Origin: Reyranella sp.
GTDB taxonomy: Bacteria; Pseudomonadota; Alphaproteobacteria; Reyranellales; Reyranellaceae
Direction of reading: 5' to 3'
NCBI RefSeq assembly: GCF_017305915.1
Contig: NZ_JAFKJN010000006.1
Coordinates: 124,001 to 188,000, forward strand
Length of the DNA stretch: 64,000 bases
A model generated the notes under the pieces. It was not told the DNA's origin, made no database searches, and saw only the letters and a list, made by a program, of their open reading frames with translations. The position numbers and the translations under genes are program-made. Below, one piece after another: positions 19,863 through 30,269 of this stretch (position 1 is its first letter; each line of letters starts with the position of its first letter).

Positions 19863-20771
19863 TCACCGCGCCAATTCCTTGCGCACGTCGACCAGCCGCA
19901 GGATGCCCGCGACCATCAGGGTGACGATCACCACCATGATGACGGCGCTGGCCGCCGCCGGCGGATACTGCAGCGCCGCGACCTCGTTCTGCAGCGCCGA
20001 CACGACCGAGGCGCTCTGGCCGCCGCTCATGGTGCGCACGACGAAGCTGTCGCCCATCACCAGGGTGACGACGAAGATCGAGCCGAGCGCGATGCCGGTC
20101 TTCGACAAGGGCAGCACGATCTCGAATACGGTGCGCACGCGGCCCGCTCCCGCATCGCGCGACGCCTCGAGCAGGCTCTTGTCGATTCGCGCCATCGAAT
20201 TGAAGATCGGCACGACCATGAACAGCGTGAACAGGTGGACGTAGGCCACCACCACGGCAAAGTCGGAGAACAGGAGGAACTCCAGCGGCTTGCTGGTGAT
20301 GCCTGCGCCCTGGAGCGACTGGTTGAAGATGCCGTTGCGGCCGAGGAACGGGATCCACGAGATCATGCGGATGATGTTCGAGGTCAGGAACGGCACGGTG
20401 CAGACCAGGAACAGGCCGATCTGCATCAGCAGGCTCCGCACGTGAAAGACCAGGAAATAGGCAATGTTGAAGCCGAGCAACAGCGTCACCAGCCAGACCA
20501 TGACAGCGAACTTGAGCGAGCTGGCATAGAGCCGCAGCGTCACCTCGCGGGTGAAGAGCTCGACGTAGTTGTCGAGGATGAAGGCCGGGATGATGTCGGT
20601 GCGGTCGAAGTCGAAGAAGCTCACGACCAGGACCACGATCATCGGCAGGCCGAAGAACAGCGACAGCACGATGACGAGCGGCGCCACCTGGAACCAGGAG
20701 GCGCGCTCGCCCGTGTTCTCGACCGGCCGGTCCTCCTCCGGCCAGGGGGCGGCCTGCTCGATGCTCGTCAT
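19863..20771 (-). CDS. ABC transporter permease, PotB type
   Basis: A 302-residue permease with a hydrophilic N-terminal stretch, a first helix LVIVLSLFFGLPMIVVLVV and the EAA loop EASRDAGAGRVRTVFEIVLP. It resembles the PotB half of spermidine/putrescine-type importers. It follows the binding-protein gene by 13 bases and forms a heterodimeric channel with the PotC-like protein. Confidence 0.93.
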   Translation of the reverse strand: MTSIEQAAPWPEEDRPVENTGERASWFQVAPLVIVLSLFFGLPMIVVLVVSFFDFDRTDIIPAFILDNYVELFTREVTLRLYASSLKFAVMVWLVTLLLGFNIAYFLVFHVRSLLMQIGLFLVCTVPFLTSNIIRMISWIPFLGRNGIFNQSLQGAGITSKPLEFLLFSDFAVVVAYVHLFTLFMVVPIFNSMARIDKSLLEASRDAGAGRVRTVFEIVLPLSKTGIALGSIFVVTLVMGDSFVVRTMSGGQSASVVSALQNEVAALQYPPAAASAVIMVVIVTLMVAGILRLVDVRKELAR

Positions 20772-20784
20772 AGGCTGCCGGTCA

Positions 20785-22065
20785 TCAGGAGGAGATGAAC
20801 TCGTTCCAGCGCCGCGTCAGGTAGCGGTCCTCGTCCATCACCGTGTTCCAGCACGCGATGTTGCCCATGCGATCCCAGATCGCGCCGCCGTCGCGCACGC
20901 TGCCCTTCTTCTCCATCAGGGTGCCGTAGGGATCCTTGATGTCGAGCGCGGCCGGTTTGCCGTCGTACCAGTAGTCCCACTCCTCCGGCGTCAGGAACTT
21001 CTTGGCGGTCGACGGCACCGCCGAGTAGTAGCCCTGCTTGGCGATGAAGCCGCCCTGCCAGCCCGAGTTGAACCAGTTCATGTACTCGTAGGCGCAGTCG
21101 AGCTTCAGCCCGCCGAGATGCGCCATCGGCGCCAGGCCGACGTACCAGCCGCGATAGCCTTCCTTGAGCGGCACGTAGTAGCAATCGATGCCGCGGCTGC
21201 GCACCGCGGTGACGGCCGGCGACCACATCGACTGGATCACCACCTCGCCCGAGGCCATCAGGTTCACCGACTGGTCGAAGGTGCTCCAGAACGAGCGGAA
21301 ATGCCCACCCTTCTTGAGATCGACCATGATCTTGATGGTCTTGTCGATCTCCTCCTTCGTCATGTTGCCCTTGTCCTTGTATTTGAAGTCGCCGCGCGCC
21401 TCGAGCGCCATGGCGACGTCCATCACGCCGACTGGGGCATAGTCGACCAGCGCGGTCTTGCCCTTGAACCTGGGGTCGAGCAGGTCCTTCCAGCTCGTAA
21501 CCTTGTCCTTGCCGCCGACCAGGTCGGGCCGGATACCGAGCGTGTCGGCATTGTAGATGGTCGGGATCATGGTCAGGAATTCGGTCGGCTTGGACGCGAG
21601 CTTCTTGCCGTCGCCGGCCTCGTAGAACATCGCCTCGATCGGCGCGAGGCCCTGGGTCGACGCCATGGTGCCGTTGGGATAGCTGCCCTTGGTGAAGAGC
21701 GGCACGGTGTCTCCCCACAGCTTGTATTTGGCGACCGGGATCGGTGCGAGCACGCCCTTGCCCACCAGATAGGGCATCTTGGTGCTGTCAATGTTGTTGA
21801 TGTCGATCGTGGTCGGCTGCGTGAGCGAGCGATTGAGCTGCACGTCGTCGGTGATGGCCTGCATCACGACCTTGAAGCCGAGATCCTTGCTCGCCTGGTC
21901 GCCGATCTCCTTGATCGCGGCGTACGAGCCGCCGGCGTGAACGAGCGCGACGTCTTTCGTATTCTGCGCCCAGACAGTGGGAAATCCGGTGACCGCTTGG
22001 GCCGCCGCGTAGGCGCCGCCCGCGGTGGCGCCCTTGAGAAGAAGCCGACGATTGATCCGCTTCAT
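20785..22065 (-). CDS. Periplasmic solute-binding protein, PotD-like, Tat-exported
   Basis: A 426-residue type 2 periplasmic binding protein. It begins MKRINRRLLLKGATAG with a twin-arginine motif and a hydrophobic stretch ending near TVWAQN, so export by Tat is likely. Internal segments such as VALVHAGGSYAAIKEI, YLVGKGVLAPIPVAK and LTPEEWDYWYDGKPA match extracellular solute-binding proteins of the PotD/opine group. It is the first gene of the leftward importer operon. A family B palindrome lies 72 bases upstream, in the gap to the divergent rut region. The ligand is unknown; a polyamine or amino-compound is plausible. Confidence 0.92.
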   Translation of the reverse strand: MKRINRRLLLKGATAGGAYAAAQAVTGFPTVWAQNTKDVALVHAGGSYAAIKEIGDQASKDLGFKVVMQAITDDVQLNRSLTQPTTIDINNIDSTKMPYLVGKGVLAPIPVAKYKLWGDTVPLFTKGSYPNGTMASTQGLAPIEAMFYEAGDGKKLASKPTEFLTMIPTIYNADTLGIRPDLVGGKDKVTSWKDLLDPRFKGKTALVDYAPVGVMDVAMALEARGDFKYKDKGNMTKEEIDKTIKIMVDLKKGGHFRSFWSTFDQSVNLMASGEVVIQSMWSPAVTAVRSRGIDCYYVPLKEGYRGWYVGLAPMAHLGGLKLDCAYEYMNWFNSGWQGGFIAKQGYYSAVPSTAKKFLTPEEWDYWYDGKPAALDIKDPYGTLMEKKGSVRDGGAIWDRMGNIACWNTVMDEDRYLTRRWNEFISS

Positions 22066-22137
22066 GCCGCCTCCGTATCGACTCCCTAGCGTGTCGGAGC
22101 CACCGGAAACGCCGCAAGAAATATGCCACCGACGGTC

Positions 22138-22207
22138 GTGTCATCCCGAGCGAAGCGAGGGATCTATGTTGCGGCCCATAGATCCCTCGCTTCGCTCGGG
22201 ATGACAC
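22138..22207. repeat. Family B palindromic element, copy B1
   Basis: A perfect 31-base inverted repeat (22138-22168 and 22177-22207) with an 8-base loop. The arm begins GTGTCATCCCGAGCGAAGCG and ends with GGATCTATG. It would form a very stable hairpin on either strand. Close copies occur at 51552-51621 and 60341-60406, with a diverged relative at 34681-34772. Here it fills the divergent gap between the PotD-like gene and the rut region, and could act as a bidirectional transcription barrier. Confidence 0.9.
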
Positions 22208-22247
22208 AGACGGTGCGTCAAGGCGCGCGTCTTGCATCGCGCGCGGC

Positions 22248-23326
22248 ATGAAGATCGGCGTCTTCATTCCCATCGGTAGCAACGGCTGGCTCGTGTCGAC
22301 GACGTCGCCGCAATACAAGCCGAGCTTCGAGCTCAACAGGCAGACGACATTGAATGCCGAGCGCTACGGTCTCGACTTCGTGCTGTCGATGATCAAGCTG
22401 CGCGGTTTCGGCGGCAAAAGCGAGTTCTGGGACCACAATCTCGAGTCGTTCACGCTGATGGCGGGACTCGCCGCGATCACCGAGCGCATTCGCCTGTTCG
22501 CCACGGTGCCCACCCTCGCCGTACCGCCCGCGATCTGCGCACGCATGGTCTCGACCATCGATTCGATCGCCAACGGCCGCTTCGGTCTCAACGTCATCAC
22601 CGGCTGGCAGAGCAGATGGGCCTGTGGCCGGGCGACGACTATTTCGGCCACCGCTACACCTACGCTGCCGAATACGTGCGCATCCTGCGCGAGCTTTGGG
22701 AAACCGGCCGGTCGGACTTCAAGGGCCGGTTCTTCTCCATGAACGATTGCCGCCTCAGCCCGCGCCCGAGAGCGCCGGTCGAGCTGATCTGCGCCGGGCA
22801 GAGCGATCAGGGCCTCGCCTTCACTGCCGAGCATGCCGACTACAATTTCTGCTTCGGCAAAGGGGTGAATACGCCGACGGCCTGTCGCGATTCGGTGGAG
22901 CGCCTGCAGGCGGCCGCGGCCAAGACCGGCCGCCAGGTCGCGACCTATGCCCTGTTCATGATCGTCACCGGCGAGACCGATGCCGAAGCGGAGGCAAAGT
23001 GGGCGCTCTACAAGCAGGGTGCGGATCTCGAGGCACTGGCCTGGATGGTCAAGCAGGCCACCGCCGATACGCGTCCGGGCAGCGGCAGCAGCGCGCTGCA
23101 CGCGATCGACCTTGCCTCGATGGTGAACATCAACATCGGCCTGCTGCTGGGCTCCCACGCCACCGTGGCCCGACTGCTCGATGAGGTGGCGACCGTTTCC
23201 GGCCTGGCCGGCGTGCTGCTCACCTTCGATGAATTCGTGAGCGGCACCGAGATCTTCGGCCAGCGCATCCAGCCCCGGATGACCTCCCGCCGGCACGTGA
23301 CGCCGCTTGCGAGCGCCGCCGAATAG
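22248..23326 (+). pseudogene. rutA-like pyrimidine oxygenase gene, broken by a frameshifting deletion
   Basis: The first 124 codons (22248 to about 22617) and the second part from 22616 to 23326 together match the whole RutA family, but in different frames. Beside the intact paralogue at 23355, the sequence after GGCTGGCAG has lost 13 bases net: the intact gene reads CGGCCGGAGTACTC where this copy has a single A. This removes residues equivalent to RPEYS and shifts the frame. Both halves are otherwise well conserved ([44 protein letters not shown]), so the damage is recent. These motifs look closer to my recollection of Escherichia coli RutA than those of the intact copy. A sequencing error is unlikely for a 13-base change but is not excluded. 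Confidence 0.88.
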
Positions 23327-23354
23327 GCCCCATAACTGGCTCTGGAGGCAGGGC

Positions 23355-24442
<1,088 letters not shown>

Positions 24443-24446
<4 letters not shown>

Positions 24447-25195
24447 CCGACAACCCCGTCAGCTACTTCCCCGCCGAGGATCCCGCCGCCCGCCTGCTGC
24501 CGGCCAAGCCCGAGCCGATCATGCTGCGGCCGCAGGAGACTGCGCTGATCATCGTCGACATGCAGAACGCCTATGCCTCGCCCGGCGGCTACACCAGCCT
24601 GGCGGGCTTCGACGTCTCGGGGGCGCCGGCCGCGATCGCCAACATCAAGCAGGCCGCTGCCGCCGCACGCGCGGTCGGCATGCCGGTGATCTACTTCCAG
24701 AACGGCTGGGATCCCGACTATGTCGAAGCGGGCGGCCCGGGCTCGCCCAACTATCACAAGTCCAACGCTCTGAAGCTGATGCGCCGCAAGCCCGAGCTGC
24801 AGGGTAAGCTGCTGGCCAAGGGAGGCTGGGACTACGAGCTGGTGCAGGAGTTGCCGCCGCAGCCCGGCGACATCGTCGTCGAGAAGCCACGCTACAGCGC
24901 CTTCTTCAACACCAACCTCGACAGCGTGCTGCGCAGCCGTGGCATCCGCTCGCTGGTCTTCACCGGCATCGCCACCAACGTCTGCGTCGAGTCGACCCTT
25001 CGCGACGGCTTCTTCCTCGAATATTTCGGCGTCGTGCTGCACGACGCCACGCACCATGCCGGCCCCGACTTCGTGCTGCAGGCCTCGCTCTACAACATCG
25101 AGAAGTTCTTCGGCTGGGTATCCTCGACCGAGGAATTCCTCGCGGCGCTGAAGTCCAACAGCAATCCAATGGCAAAGACCAAGGGAGAGACCTGA
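24443..25195 (+). CDS. rutB: Ureidoacrylate amidohydrolase RutB
   Basis: Isochorismatase-family hydrolase, 250 residues, that removes carbamate from the RutA product. The catalytic residues fit the family: Asp in [17 protein letters not shown], Lys in [11 protein letters not shown] and Cys in [16 protein letters not shown]. The central block [19 protein letters not shown] is very characteristic of RutB. Start and stop overlap its neighbours (ATGA with rutA, TGATG with rutC), so it is translationally coupled within the operon. Confidence 0.95.
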
Positions 25196-25584
25196 TGCCC
25201 AAGACCGCCATCTTCCCGCCGGGTGCCGGCCCGACACTCGCGCCCTACTCGCCGGGCACTTCCGCTGACGGCATCGTCTATGTCTCGGGCACGCTGGCGC
25301 TCGACAAGGAATTCAACGTCGTCCATGTCGGCGACGCCGCCAAGCAGACCGAGTTCGTGCTGGAGCAGATCAAAGCAGTGATCGGGGCGGCCGGCGGCAC
25401 CATGGCCGACGTCACCTTCAACCACATCTTCCTCACCGACTGGGCGAACTACGGCGCCGTCAACGGCGTCTACGGCAAGTACTTCCCGGGCGACAAGCCG
25501 GCGCGCTACTGCATCCAGTGCGGCCTGGTGAAGCCGGATGCCCTGGTCGAGATCGCAACCATCGCGCATATCGGCAAGAAGTGA
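25195..25584 (+). CDS. rutC: Aminoacrylate deaminase RutC (RidA family)
   Basis: A 129-residue RidA/YjgF-family protein that assists hydrolysis of aminoacrylate in the Rut pathway. Typical features are [20 protein letters not shown] near the N-terminus and the C-terminal [22 protein letters not shown], with the conserved arginine and glutamate. Length and operon position (between rutB and rutD, overlapping both) fit RutC rather than a stand-alone RidA. Confidence 0.93.
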   Translation: MPKTAIFPPGAGPTLAPYSPGTSADGIVYVSGTLALDKEFNVVHVGDAAKQTEFVLEQIKAVIGAAGGTMADVTFNHIFLTDWANYGAVNGVYGKYFPGDKPARYCIQCGLVKPDALVEIATIAHIGKK

Positions 25585-26360
25585 GCTTCTTCGACGTCCG
25601 CGAGAGCGGACGGCCGAACGCGCCGACCGTCCTGCTCTCGTCGGGCCTCGGCGGCACTGCCGGCTACTGGGCGCCGCAACTCGCAGCTCTCGCGGCGCGC
25701 TATCGCATCGTCACCTACGATCAGGCCGGCACCGGGCGCAACAAGCGACAACTGTCGGACGACCACAGCATCGCCGCGATGGCCGACGAGGCGCTCGCCG
25801 TGCTCGAGGCGACGAAGACCGACAAGGCGCATTTCGTCGGCCACGCGCTCGGCGGCCTGATCGGTCTCGACCTCGCGATGCGACATCCGCAGCGACTGCA
25901 CTCGCTCACTGTCGTCAACGGCTGGGCCGCGGCGCACGCCCACACCAAGCGCTGCTTCGAGATGCGCCTCGCCTTGCTCAAGCACGAAGGCCCGGCGGCC
26001 TACGTCCGTGCGCAACCGATCTTCCTCTATCCCGCCGACTGGCTGGCGAGGAACGCCGAGCGCGCCGCGCAGGAAGAAGCGCATGGGCTCGCGGGCTTCC
26101 AGGGCGCCGACACGCTGCGCCGTCGCATCGCCGCGCTGCTGGCATTCGATGTCACGCATCGTCTCGCGGCGCTGCGCGTGCCTGCTCTCGTCTCTGCCGC
26201 ACGCGACGACGTGCTGGTGCCCTGCTCGATGTCGGAGCAGCTCGCTGCTGCGATCCCGCACGCGACGCTCGACATTGCGCCATGGGGCGCGCACGCGATA
26301 AACGTCACGCAGCCCGACGCGTTCAATGCGTCGCTGCTCGCTTTTCTCGACTCTCACTGA
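25581..26360 (+). CDS. rutD: Aminoacrylate hydrolase RutD (alpha/beta hydrolase)
   Basis: A 259-residue alpha/beta hydrolase; in the Rut pathway RutD speeds hydrolysis of aminoacrylate to malonic semialdehyde. I chose a GTG start at 25581, because it overlaps the rutC stop as GTGA and yields the normal N-terminus [10 protein letters not shown]. The nucleophile region reads [15 protein letters not shown], where RutD proteins have GHALG instead of a serine elbow. The catalytic aspartate and histidine regions are ARDDVLVP and [11 protein letters not shown]. It ends the operon; rutE, rutF and rutG are not in this window. Confidence 0.9.
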   Translation: MSFFDVRESGRPNAPTVLLSSGLGGTAGYWAPQLAALAARYRIVTYDQAGTGRNKRQLSDDHSIAAMADEALAVLEATKTDKAHFVGHALGGLIGLDLAMRHPQRLHSLTVVNGWAAAHAHTKRCFEMRLALLKHEGPAAYVRAQPIFLYPADWLARNAERAAQEEAHGLAGFQGADTLRRRIAALLAFDVTHRLAALRVPALVSAARDDVLVPCSMSEQLAAAIPHATLDIAPWGAHAINVTQPDAFNASLLAFLDSH

Positions 26361-26676
26361 GCTACCGACGCAACCAAGAGCATCGCGCGATGCAATGCGC
26401 GCGCGACCCGATGACATGACGTCACCGACGCGTAATGACGCGCGATGACTCGCACGAATTCCGATCGATTCGCTCTCTACGTTACTTGCGCAACATTCAT
26501 CGTCGAGTCGTCCCGTACGAGCGCAATGGACGTTACAGCGTCGACGCAGGGCGACCTGGCGATCGACATATTGCGACGCCTGATCGAGGCGCTGACCCAG
26601 CAGAAGCCACGAGGAACCTCGCGGCCGGTGCCGGTGAAGACCTTCTTCATCGGTGCCGATCTGCGAAGGCTGGCCC
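26361..26676. other. Non-coding gap between rutD and the convergent monooxygenase gene
   Basis: 316 bases with no convincing gene. It contains a perfect 14-base palindrome GCATCGCGCGATGC (26380-26393) and several TGACG-type words just after rutD, then a stretch less GC-rich than its surroundings. The right end holds a decayed copy of a monooxygenase 3' end (see 26612-26662). No classic terminator with a T-run is visible. Confidence 0.6.
26612..26662 (-). pseudogene. Remnant of a second luciferase-like monooxygenase 3' end
   Basis: On the minus strand this stretch reads APMKKVFTGTGREVPRGF, against AAVKKAFTDVGREVPDEF at the C-terminus of the adjacent intact monooxygenase. The two DNA stretches (about 26614-26660 and 26727-26773) share blocks such as ACCTCGCGGCCG, CGGTGAAG and CCTTCTTCA, roughly 75-80 percent identity by eye. 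They lie about 113 bases apart in the same orientation. This looks like the tail of a former tandem paralogue, most of which was deleted. Confidence 0.6.
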
Positions 26677-27891
26677 CTAGTCGTCGGCCACGTCGCGCGC
26701 GCCGACGGTGCGGGCGCGGAACTCGTCCGGCACCTCGCGGCCGACATCGGTGAAGGCCTTCTTCACCGCCGCCACGGTCGGGCCGAACACCGCCTTGCGG
26801 TTCTCGCGCGCCCAGCTGTTCGAGCCGACGATGGTGTCGAGCGAGCCCTGGAAGCGCGGCATGACATAGCGCGCGAAGAGCTCGTAGGAGCGCATGGTCG
26901 CCTCGCGGTCGGCCCATTCATGGGCGCGAAACAGGATGCCGCCGAAGCCGCCCTGGGAGTAGCCGAGCAGCCGCTCGATCCCCTTCGCCACGGTGTCGGG
27001 CGATCCGACCAGCGTCGTGCCCTGCTTCACACCCTCGCGCAGCGGGTCGTCGGAGCGGCCGGGCGGGCGGCCCAGCGTGTCCTCGAAATAGGTCACCGTC
27101 TCGCGCCGCTCGCCGGCATGGACCTCGCGCAGCGCGCGCTCGTCATCGTCGGCGACGTGGGCGTTGACCACGATGCGCCACTTCGAGCGGTCGGCCTTGT
27201 GGCCGTGCCTGGCCGCGGTCTCCTCGTAGATCGCCCATTGCTTGGCCATCGCCTCGGGGCCGCCCGGCAGGCCGGCGCCGATCGACAGCACGCCGACACC
27301 GTGCTTGCCGGCGGCGATCATGCCCGAGGGCGTGATGGTGCTGGCGCAGGCGATCGGGAAATGCGGATGGCTGTAGGATGCGAGGTGCAGCCGCGCTTCC
27401 TTGAGCTCGAACCAGTCGGTCTTCATGGTGACCGGCTCCTCGCACTTCAGCAGCGCCATGATGGCGGCCAGCGACTGCTCCATGCGGTCGCGCTGGGTCG
27501 AGGGCTCGATGCCCATCATGTAGGCGTCGGAGGGCAGCGCGCCCGGGCCGCAGCCCAGCATGGTGCGGCCGCGCGACATGTGGTCGAGCTGCACGAAGCG
27601 GTTCGCGACCATCAGCGGATGGTGGTACGGCAGGCTGGTCACGCCCGAGCCCAGCCGGATGTAGCGGGTGCGCTCGATCAGCGCGCCGATGAACACTTCC
27701 GGCGAAGCGATGGTCTCCCACCCTGCGGAATGGTGCTCGCCGATCCAGGCCTCGTCGTAGCCGAGCTCGTCGATCCATTCGACCAGCTCCATGTCGCGCG
27801 CCATGCCGAGCGTCGGGTTCTCGCCGACCCGATGGAAGGGTGCGAGGAAGATGCCGAACTCCAGGCCCTTGTGCTTGCCCGTCTGTGCCAT
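26677..27891 (-). CDS. LLM class flavin-dependent oxidoreductase (luciferase-like monooxygenase)
   Basis: A 404-residue bacterial-luciferase-fold enzyme using reduced flavin and oxygen. It shows GLEFGIFLAPFHRVGENP at the start of the barrel, DEAWIGEHHSAGWET, LGSGVTSLPYHHPL, GRTMLGCGPGALPSDAYMMG and SPDTVAKGIERLL. The pattern is like limonene- or alkane-type monooxygenases of this class, but the substrate is open. GGAGG stands before the ATG. It is convergent with rutD and divergent from the double CaiB gene. The 3' end was apparently once duplicated (remnant at 26612-26662). Confidence 0.9.
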   Translation of the reverse strand: MAQTGKHKGLEFGIFLAPFHRVGENPTLGMARDMELVEWIDELGYDEAWIGEHHSAGWETIASPEVFIGALIERTRYIRLGSGVTSLPYHHPLMVANRFVQLDHMSRGRTMLGCGPGALPSDAYMMGIEPSTQRDRMEQSLAAIMALLKCEEPVTMKTDWFELKEARLHLASYSHPHFPIACASTITPSGMIAAGKHGVGVLSIGAGLPGGPEAMAKQWAIYEETAARHGHKADRSKWRIVVNAHVADDDERALREVHAGERRETVTYFEDTLGRPPGRSDDPLREGVKQGTTLVGSPDTVAKGIERLLGYSQGGFGGILFRAHEWADREATMRSYELFARYVMPRFQGSLDTIVGSNSWARENRKAVFGPTVAAVKKAFTDVGREVPDEFRARTVGARDVADD

Positions 27892-27942
27892 TGAATTCCT
27901 CCGTGGACAGCGACCCTAGCACGGGCTAGCGAAAACCGTTCC

Positions 27943-30267
27943 ATGAGCCCGCCAAAGAGCCCGACAGACACCCTGCCGCTCGCCCGCTTCACCGTACTGG
28001 AGGTGAATGACCGCGACGTGCCGCTGTGCCTGCGCCTGGCGACGTCGCTTGCGGGCAAGATCGCGGCCGATCTCGGCGCCACCGTACTCAAGATCGAGCC
28101 GCCGGACGGCGACCCGGTGCGCCGCGCGCCGCCGCTTCTGCCGCAGGGCGAGAGCGCACTGTTCCAGTTCCTCAACACCTCCAAGCGTTCGGTCACGCTC
28201 GACTTCGCCGCGGCGGCCGGACGGACCAACCTCGCCAAGCTGCTCCAGACGGCCGATGCCGTGCTGTTCGAGGAGCCCGCCTCGATCGCGCCGCTGGTCC
28301 GGGCCGGCTGCGCGACGCCGATCGAGATCGCGGCGTTCCCGCTGGAGATGGACGCGGCCCAACGCCCGGTCAGCGAGTTCACCCTGCTCGCGCTGAGCGG
28401 TCTCCTGCACATGGTGGGCGAGCCCGAGCGCCAGCCGCTCCGGCTCGGCGGCCACCAGGCCTCTTACGCCGCGGGCCTGACCGCATTCACCGGCCTCACT
28501 GCAGCGCTCGCCGCCCGCGATGCGAAGCAAGCCCCGCCGCCGGTGCGCGTCTCGCTCGCCGAAGTGCTGCAATGGGTGAACTGGAAGGCAGCCTCCGGCG
28601 CCGAGGCGACCGGCACCTCGCCCAGCCGCGAGGGCAAGAACTCAGAGTTCCAGATCGTGCCCTGCCGCGACGGCCATGTGGCCGTGGTCTACACCGCGAC
28701 GCAGTGGCTGGCGACGCGCGTCCTGATCGGCGACTCGCGGCTTGCCGATCCGAAGTTCGACCTGCGCGCCAGCCGCCGTAAGCACGTCGCAGAGCTCTAC
28801 GCGATCATCACGCCGTGGTTCGCCGACAAAACTCGCGCCGAGATCCAGGCGACGGCGCAGGCCAGGGGCGTGCCGTTCGGCCCGATCTTCTCGCCGGCAG
28901 AGCTGCTCGAGACCGAGCAGTACGTGGCGCGCAGCTTCCTGGCGGATATCGCGCATCCGCGACTGGGCGAACTGCGCATGCCGCAGCTTCCCGTGCAGTG
29001 GAACGGCCAATCCTTCGCACCGAGAAGTGCTCCGGCTCTTTCTCTTCCCCATTCATCTGGGGAGGTGTCAGCGTCTTCCGCTGACGGAGGGGTCATGATC
29101 CCTCCGTCGCGGGCTACCGCGACACCTCCCTATATGAATGGGGAGGAACGCTCGCGGCCTCTATCCGGCGTGCGCGTGCTCGACTTCGGCCTGCTGACGG
29201 CCGGCGCCAACACTTCGGCCATGCTGGCCGATCTCGGCGCCGACGTGCTGAAGGTCGAATCGGGCGCCTATCTCGATCCGTTCCGCGTCGTCGGCAAGAT
29301 GGATGATGCCGACGGCTGGTGGAACCGTTCGCCGCAATTCCGCTTCACCAACCGCAACAAGCGCGGGCTGGCGCTCAATCTCAAGTCGCCGGCCGGGCAA
29401 CGCGTGATCCGCGAGCTCGCGCAGCATTGCGACGTCGTGGTCGAGAACTTCCGCCGCGGCGTGCTCGACCGCGCGGGCCTCGGCTACAAGGATCTGAGCG
29501 CCATCAATCCGCGCCTGGTGTTCGCCGCGATCTCGAGCCAGGGCGACACCGGGCCCGAACGCATGAACGTGTCGTTCGGCAGCACGCTCGACGCGACCTC
29601 GGGTATCGCCGCGCTGACCGGCTACGAGGGCGAGGAGCCGCGCATCTCGGGCATGGACGTGAACTATCCCGACCAGATCGTGTCGCTGTTCGCCTCGGGC
29701 ATGGTGATCACCGCCGTCATGGAGGCGCGCCGCACCGGCCAGGGCTGCTTCCTTGATTTTTCCCAGCGCGAGGTCGCGTCCTTCACCATCGGCGAGGAGA
29801 TTCTCGCCGCGGCTGCCGATCCGACGCACCGACCCGTCCGGTCGGGTAACCGGCAAGAAGGCGTGGCGCAGCAGGACACCTATCGCTGCCGCGATGGACG
29901 CTGGGTGGCCGTCACGCTGCCGGCTGCCGATCCCAGCCTCAAAGCCTGGTGCGCGGCGCGCGATAGTGGCGAGGCCGTCGCCGGCCTGCTGGCCAAAGGC
30001 ATCGCCGCCGCGCCCTGCAACGACGGCGCAGATTTGTTGCGCGACCGGGCGCTGGCCGGCGTCACCCTGGTGCGCGGCGACGGGTTGGTGAAGGGCCTGC
30101 CCTACCGGCTCGACGGCCAGGGCGCACGCATCGAACGCACCGCGCCGGACCTCGGGCAGCACACCGCCGAGGTCTTGCGCGAAGTGTTGGGATACAACGA
30201 GGCTCAATTGCAGGCGCTCGAGGCGGACGGTGTGACCGCGACGACGCCGTCGGTGGGGAACGTCTGA
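27943..30267 (+). CDS. Double CaiB/BaiF CoA-transferase with repeat-encoded linker
   Basis: A 774-residue protein made of two family III CoA-transferase units. Residues about 10-365 are a divergent copy (IAADLGATVLKIEPPDGDPV) that lacks the expected aspartate in the segment RLGGHQASYAAG. Residues about 405-774 are a standard copy (VRVLDFGLLTAGANTSAMLADLGADVLKVE) with a probable catalytic Asp in RISGMDVNYPDQIVS. Between them, residues about 367-403 (starting LPHSSGEVSASS, ending PPYMNGEE) are encoded by a family A palindromic repeat at 29043-29151 that keeps the frame open. The enzyme likely moves CoA between carboxylic acids. The N-terminal half may be structural. The nitronate monooxygenase gene follows 2 bases later. 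Confidence 0.88.
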   Translation: MSPPKSPTDTLPLARFTVLEVNDRDVPLCLRLATSLAGKIAADLGATVLKIEPPDGDPVRRAPPLLPQGESALFQFLNTSKRSVTLDFAAAAGRTNLAKLLQTADAVLFEEPASIAPLVRAGCATPIEIAAFPLEMDAAQRPVSEFTLLALSGLLHMVGEPERQPLRLGGHQASYAAGLTAFTGLTAALAARDAKQAPPPVRVSLAEVLQWVNWKAASGAEATGTSPSREGKNSEFQIVPCRDGHVAVVYTATQWLATRVLIGDSRLADPKFDLRASRRKHVAELYAIITPWFADKTRAEIQATAQARGVPFGPIFSPAELLETEQYVARSFLADIAHPRLGELRMPQLPVQWNGQSFAPRSAPALSLPHSSGEVSASSADGGVMIPPSRATATPPYMNGEERSRPLSGVRVLDFGLLTAGANTSAMLADLGADVLKVESGAYLDPFRVVGKMDDADGWWNRSPQFRFTNRNKRGLALNLKSPAGQRVIRELAQHCDVVVENFRRGVLDRAGLGYKDLSAINPRLVFAAISSQGDTGPERMNVSFGSTLDATSGIAALTGYEGEEPRISGMDVNYPDQIVSLFASGMVITAVMEARRTGQGCFLDFSQREVASFTIGEEILAAAADPTHRPVRSGNRQEGVAQQDTYRCRDGRWVAVTLPAADPSLKAWCAARDSGEAVAGLLAKGIAAAPCNDGADLLRDRALAGVTLVRGDGLVKGLPYRLDGQGARIERTAPDLGQHTAEVLREVLGYNEAQLQALEADGVTATTPSVGNV
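29043..29151. repeat. Family A palindromic element, copy A2, inside the CaiB coding sequence
   Basis: The copy shows the full family layout: outer arm CTTCCCCATTCATCTGGGGA, inner stem TCAGCG-TCTTC-CGCTGA, centre GGAGGGGTCATGATCCCTCC, inner stem TCGCGG-GCTA-CCGCGA and closing arm with TATATGAATGGGGAGG. It lies exactly between the two CoA-transferase units of the 27943-30267 gene and is read through in frame. Its arms are slightly imperfect compared with the intergenic copies, consistent with drift under coding constraint. Confidence 0.88.
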
Positions 30268-30269
30268 CC

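Noticed and set aside
22066..22247. RutR operator (TTGACC-type palindrome) before the rut genes
   Set aside because: No such palindrome was seen there or before 23355; the only inverted repeat in the gap is the family B element, which also occurs at unrelated loci.
26435..26753. Small plus-strand frames in the gap after rutD
   Set aside because: They overlap the decayed monooxygenase tail and the 3' end of the live gene on the other strand, and show no recognisable protein.
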